Shown piece after piece: positions 25,925 to 34,361 of a DNA stretch of 64,000 nt (positions are counted from its first letter, which is position 1; each line of letters starts with the position of its first letter). The position numbers and the translations under genes were made by a program. Source of the DNA: Paracoccus methylovorus (GTDB lineage Bacteria > Pseudomonadota > Alphaproteobacteria > Rhodobacterales > Rhodobacteraceae). The notes under the pieces were generated by a model. It saw nothing but the letters and a program-made list of their open reading frames with translations. It was not told the DNA's origin and did not search any database. The stretch is from contig NZ_CP070369.1 of NCBI RefSeq assembly GCF_016919705.1, positions 248,001 through 312,000 of the forward strand. Reading direction: 5' to 3'.

Positions 25925-27439
25925 GTGACGATCCGCAAACCGCAATATCAAGACATGCTCGCCGCCGATCAGGATCTGGGCCTTGGGCTTTCCGAACGCG
26001 ACCTTCAGGCTTTCACCGCGCTGATGGACGGCGTGAGCCATGACTATGCCATCGTCGACGCGATGACGCCGGAACTGCCGCAGGTGCGCTATCCCCGCAC
26101 GCCCGGCCATTACCCTTCGCCCGAGGAAAATCCCTATAACGCCTGGTATGTGAAAACCGAGGTGACGGGCCGCCCCGGTGGCCGGATTGACGGGCTGAAC
26201 ATCGCGCTCAAGGACAATATCATGCTGGCGGGCGTGCCGATGATGAACGGCGCCTCGACCCTGCGCGGTTATGTTCCCGACGTGGATGCAACCCTCGTCA
26301 CCCGCCTTCTGGACGAGGGCGCCACGATCCGGGGCAAGGCGCAATGCGAATATTTCTGCGTCTCGGGCGGAAGCCACACCAGCGCTTTAGGTCCGGTCAG
26401 GAATCCGCATGACGAAACCCGCTCGGCGGGTGGTTCCTCATCGGGGTGTTCGGCGCTGGTCGCGGCCGGGCTGGTCGATGCGGCGATCGGCACCGATCAG
26501 GGCGGCTCGGTCCGCATTCCGGCCGCCTATACCGGTTTTGTGGGCATGAAGGCCACGCATGGCCTTGTTCCCTATACCGGCGTGATGCCGGTCGAGATGA
26601 CGCTGGACCATGCCGGGGTAATGTCGGGTGACGTGCGCACCAATGCCCGCGTGCTTGAGGTCATCGCAGGTCACGACGGGCTTGACCCACGCCAGCGCCA
26701 GTTGCCCGAAAGCCGCGACTATACCTCGCAATGCGAGGCGGGAGCCCATGGGCTGCGCGTGGCGGTCATCGCCGAGGGATTCGGCTGGGAGAACTCGGAA
26801 CCCGACGTGGATGCGGCGGTGCGCGCCGGGGCTGCGCGGCTGCAAAGCCTTGGCGCTACGGTGGATGAGATCAGCCTGCCCCTGCACCGCAAAGGCCATG
26901 CGATCTGGACCCCGATCGCCACCGAAGGAACCGTGAACCAGATGGAGGGGCTGAACTACGGCTCGAACTGGAAGGGACTTTACGTCACCAGCCTGATGCG
27001 CGCGCAGCAGGACTGGAGGGCACATGCCTCGGATTTTCCCGCCGATGTAAAGTCGGTGCTGCTTGCCGCGCATTACTTCCGCATGCAGTATCAGGGCCAG
27101 TATTACGCCAAGGCCCAGAATCTGGTTCGCCGGCTGAAGGCAGCCTATGAGACGGTGCTTGCAGACTATGACATGCTTCTGATGCCGACCGTTCCCATCA
27201 AGGCCCCCAAACTGCCGGATCCGGACTGCGGCCCGCAGGAATGGGTCGGCCGCGCGCTGGAGATGAACGCCAACACCGCCCCCTTCAACGCCACCGGGCT
27301 GCCCGCGATCAGCATTCCCTGCGGCAAGGCACAGGGACTGCCGGTGGGCATGATGCTGATCGGGCGCGACTATTCGGAAGCTACGCTATATCGCGCCGCT
27401 GCCACCTATGAGACGGCCTTCGACTGGAAGTCGCTTTGA
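25925..27439 (+). CDS. Amidase-signature family amide hydrolase
   Basis: 504 residues, GTG start directly after the ATPase stop. The Ser-cisSer-Lys triad is complete: Lys96 in ALKDNIML, cis-Ser about 172 in AGGSSSGCSALVAAG, and nucleophile Ser195 in GTDQGGSVRIPAAYTG. Enzymes of this family hydrolyse amides to acid and ammonia. It resembles amidases used with FmdDEF/Urt-type importers and is unrelated in fold to the nitrilase-type AmiE of the classical Pseudomonas amidase operon, although the AmiC/AmiR control genes follow here. Cytosolic. The substrate side chain cannot be read from sequence; neighbours favour a small hydroxylated aliphatic amide. Confidence 0.9.
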   Translation: MTIRKPQYQDMLAADQDLGLGLSERDLQAFTALMDGVSHDYAIVDAMTPELPQVRYPRTPGHYPSPEENPYNAWYVKTEVTGRPGGRIDGLNIALKDNIMLAGVPMMNGASTLRGYVPDVDATLVTRLLDEGATIRGKAQCEYFCVSGGSHTSALGPVRNPHDETRSAGGSSSGCSALVAAGLVDAAIGTDQGGSVRIPAAYTGFVGMKATHGLVPYTGVMPVEMTLDHAGVMSGDVRTNARVLEVIAGHDGLDPRQRQLPESRDYTSQCEAGAHGLRVAVIAEGFGWENSEPDVDAAVRAGAARLQSLGATVDEISLPLHRKGHAIWTPIATEGTVNQMEGLNYGSNWKGLYVTSLMRAQQDWRAHASDFPADVKSVLLAAHYFRMQYQGQYYAKAQNLVRRLKAAYETVLADYDMLLMPTVPIKAPKLPDPDCGPQEWVGRALEMNANTAPFNATGLPAISIPCGKAQGLPVGMMLIGRDYSEATLYRAAATYETAFDWKSL

Positions 27440-28590
27440 TGCAGCCTCTGAATATCCACCGCGAGGGCTGGCCGGTAGGCCTGTTGTTCTCGCGCGAAAG
27501 CCAGACGTCGGCGGTCGAACATGCGCAGGCCTGCGCCACGCTTCTGGCCATCGACGAGGTGAATGCGGCCGGCGGGATCGGCGGCGTTCCGCTGGTTCCC
27601 CGCCAATTGCCCATCGGGCCACGTCCCGACGACTATCGCCTCGCGGCCGAGCGGCTTTGCGACGAACACGATGTGCGGGTGCTGTTCGGCACCCATATGT
27701 CGAACTCGCGCAAGGCGGTGCTGCCCTTGATCGAAAGCCGGCAGGCGCTGCTGTTCTATCCCACGCTTTACGAGGGTTTCGAATTCTCGCAGAACTGCAT
27801 CTATACGGGGGCGGCGCCGAACCAGAATTCGGTTCCGCTGGCCCGGCATCTGTTGCGCCATCACGGCCGGCGGGTATTTTTCATCGGCAACAACTATGTC
27901 TTTGCCCATGAATCGAACCGCATCATGCGCGATCTGTTCGAACAGGCCGCAGGCAGCGTGGTGGGCGAGGAATATCTGCCCTTCCATGCCTCGGACGAGG
28001 ATCTCGCCACGGTCATGGCCATGGTCGAGCAGTTGCGGCCCGATTTCATCTATTCCACCGTTGTCGGCAGTGACACGATCCGCCTGCACGAAGCCTTTGC
28101 CCGCACCCGCGTTCGCGCAGGCGGCGGAGTGATCGCAAGCCTTGCCACCAACGAGGCCGATCTTGCACAAATGAGCGCCGATCTCTCCGAGGGGTTCCTG
28201 GCCGCCGCGCCTTGGTTCGCCACGCTGGAAAACCCCGAAAGCCGGGCCTTCCTGCAAGGTATGCGTGCACGTTTCGGTGCCGAAGTGCCTGTGACCTCGG
28301 GGGCGGAGGCCGCCTATTTTCAGGTGCATCTTTTCGCCCGCGCCGCGCGGGATGCCGGCGAGGCCACGCTTGAGGGCGTCCTTGACCGGCTTGGCGCGGC
28401 GTTCTTCGACGCGCCCGAAGGCCGGGTCAGGCTGGACGCCGCCACGCATCACACCTGGCTTTGGCCCCGGATCGGGCGGGTCAACGCCAAGAATGCCTTC
28501 GACGTGATCGAAGCCGAGAAAGGCCCGGTCAAACCCGAGCCCTATATGGTGCAGCACAGCTTTGGGGATGCGATGACCGACCATGCCTAA
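27439..28590 (+). CDS. amiC: AmiC-type amide sensor (negative regulator of AmiR)
   Basis: 383 residues with no signal peptide, so cytosolic, yet with a type I periplasmic-binding fold: WPVGLLFSRESQTSAVEHAQ at the start, FGTHMSNSRKAVLPLIES near 78, FYPTLYEGFEFSQNCIYTGAAPNQNSVPLARHL near 108-140, and GSDTIRLHEAFAR. These match Pseudomonas AmiC, which holds AmiR inactive until an amide binds. The ATG overlaps the amidase stop by one base and its stop overlaps amiR by eight, matching the tight AmiC-AmiR complex. It is presumably the sensor for the same amide imported and hydrolysed by the upstream products. Confidence 0.9.
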   Translation: MQPLNIHREGWPVGLLFSRESQTSAVEHAQACATLLAIDEVNAAGGIGGVPLVPRQLPIGPRPDDYRLAAERLCDEHDVRVLFGTHMSNSRKAVLPLIESRQALLFYPTLYEGFEFSQNCIYTGAAPNQNSVPLARHLLRHHGRRVFFIGNNYVFAHESNRIMRDLFEQAAGSVVGEEYLPFHASDEDLATVMAMVEQLRPDFIYSTVVGSDTIRLHEAFARTRVRAGGGVIASLATNEADLAQMSADLSEGFLAAAPWFATLENPESRAFLQGMRARFGAEVPVTSGAEAAYFQVHLFARAARDAGEATLEGVLDRLGAAFFDAPEGRVRLDAATHHTWLWPRIGRVNAKNAFDVIEAEKGPVKPEPYMVQHSFGDAMTDHA

Positions 28591-29218
28591 AGCCAGCGGG
28601 AAGCCGAAGATCAGCGATCTGAAAGGCACCAGGGTTCTGGTGCTGCTGCCTCCGGGACGCGAGGCCGAGGGTTTGATGACCCACTTGATCCGTATCGGCT
28701 GCCTGCCCCGGCTTTACTGGCCCATTCCCGAAACCCTGCCCGAAGACATCGACGTGATCATCGTCACCGTCGATTCCGATGCCCGGGCCGATGTGCGCGG
28801 ACTGATCGCCCAGCTCGGCGACCTTAGCGCGCCCGTCATCGCGCTGGTCGGTTATGAGGACCCTTCGACCTTGCAACTGGTACTGGAGCTACGTGCGGCC
28901 GCGGTCATTGAACGGCCGGTCAAACCCTTCGGTTTGCTGACCAACCTGATGATCAGCCGCGATGTCTGGCAACGCCGCCGCAAGAACATCGAGCGCATCG
29001 CCGAGGCCGAAAACCGCCATCTGGCCCTGTCCACCGTCGAGGTGGCCAAGATCATCCTGTGTCATGTGCAGAAGATGGAGATGAGCCAGACCCACCGCTA
29101 CCTGCAAAAGGCGGCGATGGACAGCCGCAGTTCGATCGAAAAGGTTGCCGAACGGATCATCGCCGAAAACGCCGCCCAGGCCGTGGCGTTGCGCGCGCCA
29201 AGCGACAGCCAGGGCTGA
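28583..29218 (+). CDS. amiR: AmiR-type ANTAR-domain transcription antiterminator
   Basis: 211 residues. The N-terminal 120 form a receiver-like domain (LKGTRVLVLLPPG, IIVTVDSDARAD) lacking the usual phosphoacceptor pocket, as in AmiR. A coiled-coil linker follows (SRDVWQRRRKNIERIAEAENRHLALS), then a C-terminal three-helix ANTAR region (VEVAKIILCHVQKMEMSQTHRYLQKAAMDSRSSIEKVAERIIAEN). ANTAR proteins bind paired hexaloop hairpins in leader RNA and prevent termination. A matching hairpin lies in this operon's leader about 7.3 kb upstream, so the target is probably that RNA. It is regulated by AmiC rather than by phosphorylation. Confidence 0.92.
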   Translation: MPKASGKPKISDLKGTRVLVLLPPGREAEGLMTHLIRIGCLPRLYWPIPETLPEDIDVIIVTVDSDARADVRGLIAQLGDLSAPVIALVGYEDPSTLQLVLELRAAAVIERPVKPFGLLTNLMISRDVWQRRRKNIERIAEAENRHLALSTVEVAKIILCHVQKMEMSQTHRYLQKAAMDSRSSIEKVAERIIAENAAQAVALRAPSDSQG

Positions 29219-29300
29219 TCCGCCCGACCGATGCTTCCCCAAGCGGGGCGGCGGTTTGCTGCCACCCTGTCCGTCAAACTTCTCAGGAAAGACCCGAAAC

Positions 29301-30746
29301 GTGCCTAAGCTGAATGATCCGACCCTGATGCGCTCTGCCTGCCTTGTGAACGGCGAATGGGTCGCCGCCGCCTCAGGTGCCGTGACCCCGGTGTTCAATC
29401 CCGCCGACGGCAGCCTTGTCGGGCAGGTGCCCACCATGACCCCCGAGGAAATCCCGGCGGTGATCCTTGCCTCGCAGGCCGCGCAAAAGGGATGGGCCGC
29501 CCGTCCCGCCCAAGAGCGCAGCCAGATCCTGCGCCGCTGGTTCGAACTGATGATCGCCAACCAAGAGGATCTGGCCCGGATCATGACCGCCGAACAGGGC
29601 AAGCCGCGGGCCGAGGCAAGGGGCGAGATCGCCTATGCGGCAAGTTTCATCGAATGGTTCGCCGAAGAAGCCAAGCGCGTCTATGGCGACACCATCCCCG
29701 CGCCCCGGCCCGACCAGCGCATCACGGTGCTTCGCCAGCCCGTCGGGGTGACGGCGGCGATCACCCCTTGGAACTTTCCGGCGGCGATGATTACGCGCAA
29801 GGCCGCCCCGGCGCTTGCCGCGGGTTGTTCGATGATCGTCCGCCCCGCCGATCTGACACCGCTTTCGGCACTGGCACTGGCCGAGCTGGGCCAGCGCGCC
29901 GGCCTGCCTGCGGGCGTGCTGCAGGTGGTGACGGGATCGGCCTCGGGGATCGGCCGCGTGCTTACCGACAGCGAGGTGGTGCGAAAGCTTTCCTTTACCG
30001 GCTCGACCGAGGTGGGGCGGCTGTTGATGGCGCAATGTGCGCCCACCATCAAGAAGCTCAGCCTTGAGCTTGGGGGCAATGCACCCTTCATCGTCTTCGA
30101 CGACGCCGATCTGGACGCGGCGGTCGAGGGGGCGATGCTGTCGAAATACCGCAACGCCGGCCAAACCTGCGTCTGTGCCAACCGTTTGCTGGTGCAGCGC
30201 GGCATCCATGACGCGTTCGTCGAGAAGCTGGCCGCCCGGGTCGCCGCGCTGAAGGTCGGGGACGGAATGGAAACCGGGACCGAGATCGGCCCAATGATCG
30301 AGCCGAAGGCGCTGGACAAGGTGGAAAGCCATATCGCCGACGCCTTGTCCAAGGGCGCAAGGCTGGTCACCGGCGGCAAGCGGCTGGGCGGGCTATACTT
30401 TCAGCCCGCGCTGCTGACCGGCGTGACACCCGCCATGGCCGTCGCACAGGAAGAAACCTTTGGCCCGATGGCGCCGGTCTTTGTGTTCGACACCGAACAA
30501 GAGGCCATCGCAATGGCCAATGACACGATCTTCGGGCTTGCCGCCTATTTCTTCACCCGCGACCACAGCCGGGTCATCCGGGTATCCGAGGCGCTGGAAT
30601 ACGGCATGGTCGGCCACAACACCGGGCTGATCTCGAACGAAGTTGCACCCTTCGGCGGCGTCAAGCAGTCGGGCCTTGGCCGCGAGGGCTCGAAATACGG
30701 GATCGAGGACTATCTGGAACTGAAATACCTTTGCAGCGCATTCTGA
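29301..30746 (+). CDS. gabD: Succinate-semialdehyde dehydrogenase-type aldehyde dehydrogenase (GabD-like)
   Basis: 481 residues from a GTG at 29301, chosen because AGGAAAG lies nine bases upstream; ATG at 29328 lacks a site. Class features: TPWNFPAAMITRKAAPALAAG near 155-174, FTGSTEVGR near 232, Glu257 in LELGGNAPF, and catalytic Cys290 in NAGQTCVCANR, with the second Cys two residues on as in GabD. Length and motifs fit NADP-dependent succinate-semialdehyde dehydrogenase, although glutarate or malonate semialdehyde cannot be excluded. The usual KPA(E)LTP cofactor lysine is Arg181 (RPADLTP). It follows amiR by 82 bases. Confidence 0.85.
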   Translation: MPKLNDPTLMRSACLVNGEWVAAASGAVTPVFNPADGSLVGQVPTMTPEEIPAVILASQAAQKGWAARPAQERSQILRRWFELMIANQEDLARIMTAEQGKPRAEARGEIAYAASFIEWFAEEAKRVYGDTIPAPRPDQRITVLRQPVGVTAAITPWNFPAAMITRKAAPALAAGCSMIVRPADLTPLSALALAELGQRAGLPAGVLQVVTGSASGIGRVLTDSEVVRKLSFTGSTEVGRLLMAQCAPTIKKLSLELGGNAPFIVFDDADLDAAVEGAMLSKYRNAGQTCVCANRLLVQRGIHDAFVEKLAARVAALKVGDGMETGTEIGPMIEPKALDKVESHIADALSKGARLVTGGKRLGGLYFQPALLTGVTPAMAVAQEETFGPMAPVFVFDTEQEAIAMANDTIFGLAAYFFTRDHSRVIRVSEALEYGMVGHNTGLISNEVAPFGGVKQSGLGREGSKYGIEDYLELKYLCSAF

Positions 30747-30812
30747 CCGCTGCACCTGTCGGGTGGCACGCCGCTGCCCGGCTTTCCTTCACCAACAGAC
30801 GGAAGACGAGAC

Positions 30813-31979
30813 ATGACCGATCCGATGAAAGCCTTTTCCTTCGACACGCCCGGCTCGATGCTGGTGGAATGGGGCGGCGCGGCCAGGATGGGCGAGTTGC
30901 TGGCGGATTGGTTCGACGCGCGCAACCTGCTGATCGTGACCGACAAGTTCCTGCATCAGGCCGGGCTGCTGGAACCCGCGAAAGCGTCTCTGGCCGCGGC
31001 CGGCTTCAGTGTGACGGTGTTCGACGACGTGGTCGCCGACCCGCCCGAGGCGGTGCTGATGTCCTGCGTCGCGCAGGGCAAGGCGGCGGGGGCAGATATC
31101 GTCATGGGTCTGGGTGGCGGGTCGTCGATGGACATCGCCAAGCTGGTCGCGGTGATGCTGGTCAGTCAGCAACCGTTGGCCGATCTTTACGGCATCGGCA
31201 AGGTCCGGGGCACGCGCGTTCCGCTGGTGCAGGTTCCCACCACCGCCGGCACCGGGTCCGAGGTCACCAACATCACCATCCTGACCACCGGCGAGACCAC
31301 GAAAATGGGCGTCGTCTCGCATCAGCTTTACGCCGACCGGGTGTTGCTGGATGCCGAGTTGACGCTGGGCTTGCCTCCGGTCCAGACCGCGGCGACCGGG
31401 ATCGACGCCATGGTCCACGCGATCGAGGCCTATACGAGCCGCCACCGCAAGAACCCGCTTTCCGACGTCTTCGCGCGCGAGGCACTGCGGCTGCTGGCCC
31501 GTCATCTTGTGCCTGCTTGCCAGAACGGCACGGATCGGGCCGCGCGCGAAGGCATGCTGATCGGCGCCAATTATGCGGGTCAGGCCTTTTCGAACAGCCC
31601 GGTCGCGGCTGTGCATGCGCTGGCCTATCCGCTGGGCGGGCATTTCCACCTGCCTCATGGCCTGACCAATGCGCTGATGCTGGGGCCGGTCCTGCGCTTC
31701 AACATGACCGCCGCCGCGCCGCTTTATGCCGAGCTTGCGGATGTGGTCCTTGGTCCCTCGGACGAGGGGGTGCAGGCCCGGTCGGCGGCCTTTGTCAGCT
31801 TCATGGAGGATCTGATGGACCGCTCTGGCGCGCCGCGCCGTCTGCGCGACGTGAACGTCCCCGAGGACAGCCTGCCGATGCTGGCGCGCGATGCGATGCT
31901 GCAAACCCGGCTGCTGGTCAACAACCCGGTCGAGGTGACCGAGCCCGACGCGCTGCGGCTTTATCGCGAGGCTTTCTGA
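30813..31979 (+). CDS. Iron-containing alcohol dehydrogenase, probable hydroxy-acid dehydrogenase
   Basis: 388-residue group III alcohol dehydrogenase. The NAD motif MGLGGGSSMDIAK is near 98-110; metal ligands are Asp198 and His202 (GIDAMVHAIEAY), His268 (AVHALAYPLGG) and His282 (LPHGLTNA). Members include 4-hydroxybutyrate dehydrogenase, lactaldehyde reductase and 1,3-propanediol dehydrogenase. Placed after a GabD-type enzyme, oxidation of 4-hydroxybutyrate to succinate semialdehyde is the simplest reading. Last gene of the amide operon, 66 bases after the dehydrogenase, followed by a strong hairpin. Confidence 0.87.
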   Translation: MTDPMKAFSFDTPGSMLVEWGGAARMGELLADWFDARNLLIVTDKFLHQAGLLEPAKASLAAAGFSVTVFDDVVADPPEAVLMSCVAQGKAAGADIVMGLGGGSSMDIAKLVAVMLVSQQPLADLYGIGKVRGTRVPLVQVPTTAGTGSEVTNITILTTGETTKMGVVSHQLYADRVLLDAELTLGLPPVQTAATGIDAMVHAIEAYTSRHRKNPLSDVFAREALRLLARHLVPACQNGTDRAAREGMLIGANYAGQAFSNSPVAAVHALAYPLGGHFHLPHGLTNALMLGPVLRFNMTAAAPLYAELADVVLGPSDEGVQARSAAFVSFMEDLMDRSGAPRRLRDVNVPEDSLPMLARDAMLQTRLLVNNPVEVTEPDALRLYREAF

Positions 31980-32011
31980 AGGTCCCGGCGCGCGGCGGCC
32001 CTGGGTAGTTC

Positions 32012-32052
32012 GCCCCCTTCGGGGCATTCAGACGGCCGTAACAGCCGTCTGA
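32012..32052 (+). terminator. Two-hairpin bidirectional terminator between convergent operons
   Basis: GCCCC-CTTC-GGGGC (32012-32025) is followed by a perfect 9-pair stem TCAGACGGC/GCCGTCTGA (32028-32036 and 32044-32052) with a 7-base loop. It lies in the 92-base gap between the amide operon (+) and the isomerase gene (-), so it can serve both. T-runs are absent, as for other hairpins in this window. Confidence 0.65.
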
Positions 32053-32071
32053 CAGGGCTGCGCCCGCTTGC

Positions 32072-32896
32072 TTAGCGCGCCAGACCGCGCGACTTCAGCC
32101 ATTCGACGGAAGGCAGGATCTGCGATTTGTCGCGCAGCTCAAGGATCAGCCGCGGGTTCGAGGTCAGTTCGGCCAGCGCACGAAACACCTCGTGCCAGCG
32201 GATCGTGCCCTCACCGATGCCCCAGTGGCGGTCGGCATGGCCGTCGGCATCCTGCAGATGCACATGCTCCAGCCGGTTGCCGGCGCGGCGGACATAGAAA
32301 TCCGCCGGCCCCGCCCCCGTCGAGCCATAGGCGTATTGCGCATGCCCCGTGTCGATCGACACCGCCATCGAGGGGGAGTTGAAGCTGTCGGCAAGAATGC
32401 GGCGGATGTCGGGGTCCTTGTCCTCGATATTCTCGACCACCATCGTCACGCCGGTTTCCTGCGCCCGCCGGACCACCGCATCCATGGTGGCATGACAGTT
32501 GTCCAGCACCCGGTCATAGGCCGCGCGGCCCGGGAAGTTGTCCAGATTGTTGTAATCCCAGGTGGTATAGGGCGAATGGATCACCATCTGCGTCGCGCCC
32601 AGATATTCGCAGACCTCCAACCCCTGCAGGAACTTGCGCGTGATGACCGCGCGCAGGTCGGGATCGGGATTGGCGATGCTCAGCCCCCAGAACGGCCCGT
32701 GGATGCCCAGCCGCCCGGTATAGCCCGCCAGCAGCGTCCGCGCCTGATCTGCCACGCTGCGCCAGTCGCCGTTCAGCAGATCGGCATCGAAAAAGTCCTG
32801 CAACTCCAGATCGCGGTTTTCGGACAGGATGAAATCCTGAAACTCGGCCAGCTCGCTTGTCTTCATGGCTGCGCCGAGCAGGGGAAGGTCGGTCAT
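32072..32896 (-). CDS. Sugar-phosphate isomerase/epimerase-like TIM-barrel protein
   Basis: 274 residues. Xylose-isomerase-like barrel motifs are visible: FFDADLLNGDW, GRLGIHGPFWGLSIANPD near 61-78, MVIHSPYTTWDYNN near 105, MVVENIEDKDP near 150 with a probable metal-binding Glu, SIDTGHAQYAYG near 180 with Asp/His, LEHVHLQDADGHADRHWGIGEG near 212, and LILELRD near 252. The ligand set fits a divalent-metal sugar isomerase, epimerase or dehydratase of the IolE/IolI type; the reaction is unknown. Last gene of the minus-strand operon, overlapping the phosphatase gene by four bases. Confidence 0.82.
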   Translation of the reverse strand: MTDLPLLGAAMKTSELAEFQDFILSENRDLELQDFFDADLLNGDWRSVADQARTLLAGYTGRLGIHGPFWGLSIANPDPDLRAVITRKFLQGLEVCEYLGATQMVIHSPYTTWDYNNLDNFPGRAAYDRVLDNCHATMDAVVRRAQETGVTMVVENIEDKDPDIRRILADSFNSPSMAVSIDTGHAQYAYGSTGAGPADFYVRRAGNRLEHVHLQDADGHADRHWGIGEGTIRWHEVFRALAELTSNPRLILELRDKSQILPSVEWLKSRGLAR

Positions 32897-33585
32897 GTCA
32901 ATTCCTTGATTTCAGGCCGCAGGGGCAGGGAAAATGTGGTCAGAAGGGCATGCAGTTCGGCCATGCCATGGACGACGTGATGGGCACCGGCGTCGTGCAG
33001 CACCTGCGCATGGCCGGCGCGATGTTCGGACGGACCCACAAAGCCGATGCCCAGACAGCCCGCATCCAGCCCGCAACGCAGCCCGTGGGGGTTGTCATCG
33101 ACAAAGATCGCCTGTTGCGGCGCGACGCCCAGACGTTCGGCGGCAAAAAGCGCCAGATCGGGGGCGGGCTTGGGGGCCGACACATGCTCGGCGGAATAGA
33201 TATGCCCGCCAAACCGATGCGCCAGAGAGGTGCGCACGATCGAGCGGTCCAGCCGGCGGATCAGCGAATTCGAGCAGACCGCCATCGGGATGTCGAAATC
33301 ACCCAGCACGCGCTCGACCCCGTCGATAAGGGGGATGTCGCGGTCGAACATCTGAAACAAAAGCCGGTCGGCGGCCTCGAACACGGCGAAACCGTCCAGC
33401 CCGGCCTGTTCCATCCATTCCAGACTGGCCTGCGCCGAATTGCCCGAAAAGACCGCCGCCGCCTGATCTGCATTCATCGCCATGCCGGCTGTGGTGACGG
33501 CCTGGGCCAGTGCCCGACAGCCCATAGGTTCGCTGTCCAACAGCACCCCGTCGCAATCGAAAAGAAGCGCCTGGAACCGGCTCAC
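32893..33585 (-). CDS. HAD-superfamily phosphatase (beta-phosphoglucomutase/GPP-like)
   Basis: 230 residues. HAD motif I FDCDGVLLDSEP is near 9-20, with nucleophile and acid Asp. A helical cap (AMNADQAAAVFSGNSAQASLEWM) follows, then motif II in AVCSNS near 107, the lysine in SAPKPAPDLALFAAERLG near 145, and motif IV FVDDNPHGLRCGLDAG near 168. The subclass includes beta-phosphoglucomutase and sugar- or glycerol-phosphate phosphatases. Between the phosphodiesterase and isomerase genes (four-base overlaps on both sides), it may dephosphorylate the sugar- or glycerol-phosphate released upstream; substrate is inferred. Confidence 0.87.
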   Translation of the reverse strand: MSRFQALLFDCDGVLLDSEPMGCRALAQAVTTAGMAMNADQAAAVFSGNSAQASLEWMEQAGLDGFAVFEAADRLLFQMFDRDIPLIDGVERVLGDFDIPMAVCSNSLIRRLDRSIVRTSLAHRFGGHIYSAEHVSAPKPAPDLALFAAERLGVAPQQAIFVDDNPHGLRCGLDAGCLGIGFVGPSEHRAGHAQVLHDAGAHHVVHGMAELHALLTTFSLPLRPEIKELT

Positions 33586-34340
33586 TGCGCCATCTCCTGA
33601 GCCATCATCCCGCGCAGCAGGATCGGATCGTCCGACACCAGATAGCCCGGCGCACGGGCGATCCAGCGCCGCATCAGTTCGGCATCGTTTATTGTCCAGA
33701 CCGTGCAGCGCTCCAGCAGGCCCAGCCGCGCGACCAGATCGAATTCCGCCTCGAAAAGCTGGTGATGAATGCCGATCACATCGATCCAGCCGCTGACGTC
33801 GCGCAGGAATGCCTCGAGCCCGCCCTGCCTGTCGGCCCAGTCCTGATTGACGGAAATCAGCCGGCGGAACTGGGGCGCCAGATCGCGGATGCCGCGAATG
33901 ACGTTGATGTCAAAGGCATGCAGGACAGAGCGGCTTTCCAATCCGCGACGGCGCAGGATATCCGCCGCCATCGAGATCATGCGCGGATCGGTAAAGCCCT
34001 GTTGGTCGGGCTTGAGTTCGACCAGCAGGTCCGCCTTGCATGGCGCAAGAATATCCAGCACCTCGTCAAAGCTGGGCACGCCTTCGTCGATCAGCGCCCC
34101 GTCCGGGCCCTTCAGCCGCAGTGCCTTGCGGCTGGCGGGGGTCAGCGCGCGCACCGGACCGTGGCCGTTCGTCGTGCGCTCCAGCGTGGGATCGTGGATG
34201 ACCACCAACTCGCCGGCATCGGTCAGATGCAGGTCGAACTCGATGCCGGAAAAACCCAGCCGGGCGGTTTCACGAAAGCCGGTGGCCGAGTTCTCGGCCC
34301 AGATATTGCGCGCGCCGCGATGCGCGATGATACGTGACAT
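33582..34340 (-). CDS. Glycerophosphodiester phosphodiesterase (UgpQ-like, cytosolic)
   Basis: 252 residues. The family signature is clear: IAHRGARNIWAENSATGFRETARLGFSGIEFDLHLTDAGELVVIHDPTLERTTNG at 4-60, with catalytic His7 and His48 and the metal ligands Glu/Asp in IEFDLHLT, then VELKPDQQGFTD near 107-118 and WTINDAELMRRWIARAPGYLVSDDP at the C-terminus. It hydrolyses glycerophosphodiesters to glycerol 3-phosphate and an alcohol. There is no signal peptide, so it acts on imported substrate. It sits directly after the ABC importer, like UgpQ after UgpBAEC, but the importer here is of the peptide family. Confidence 0.9.
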   Translation of the reverse strand: MSRIIAHRGARNIWAENSATGFRETARLGFSGIEFDLHLTDAGELVVIHDPTLERTTNGHGPVRALTPASRKALRLKGPDGALIDEGVPSFDEVLDILAPCKADLLVELKPDQQGFTDPRMISMAADILRRRGLESRSVLHAFDINVIRGIRDLAPQFRRLISVNQDWADRQGGLEAFLRDVSGWIDVIGIHHQLFEAEFDLVARLGLLERCTVWTINDAELMRRWIARAPGYLVSDDPILLRGMMAQEMAQ

Positions 34341-34361
34341 GGACAGTCTTTCAGGTTGAGG

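Noticed and set aside
33228..33260. Mobile-element or attachment-site boundary within the operons
   Set aside because: I saw no terminal inverted repeats, target duplications, transposase or integrase remnants anywhere in the window.
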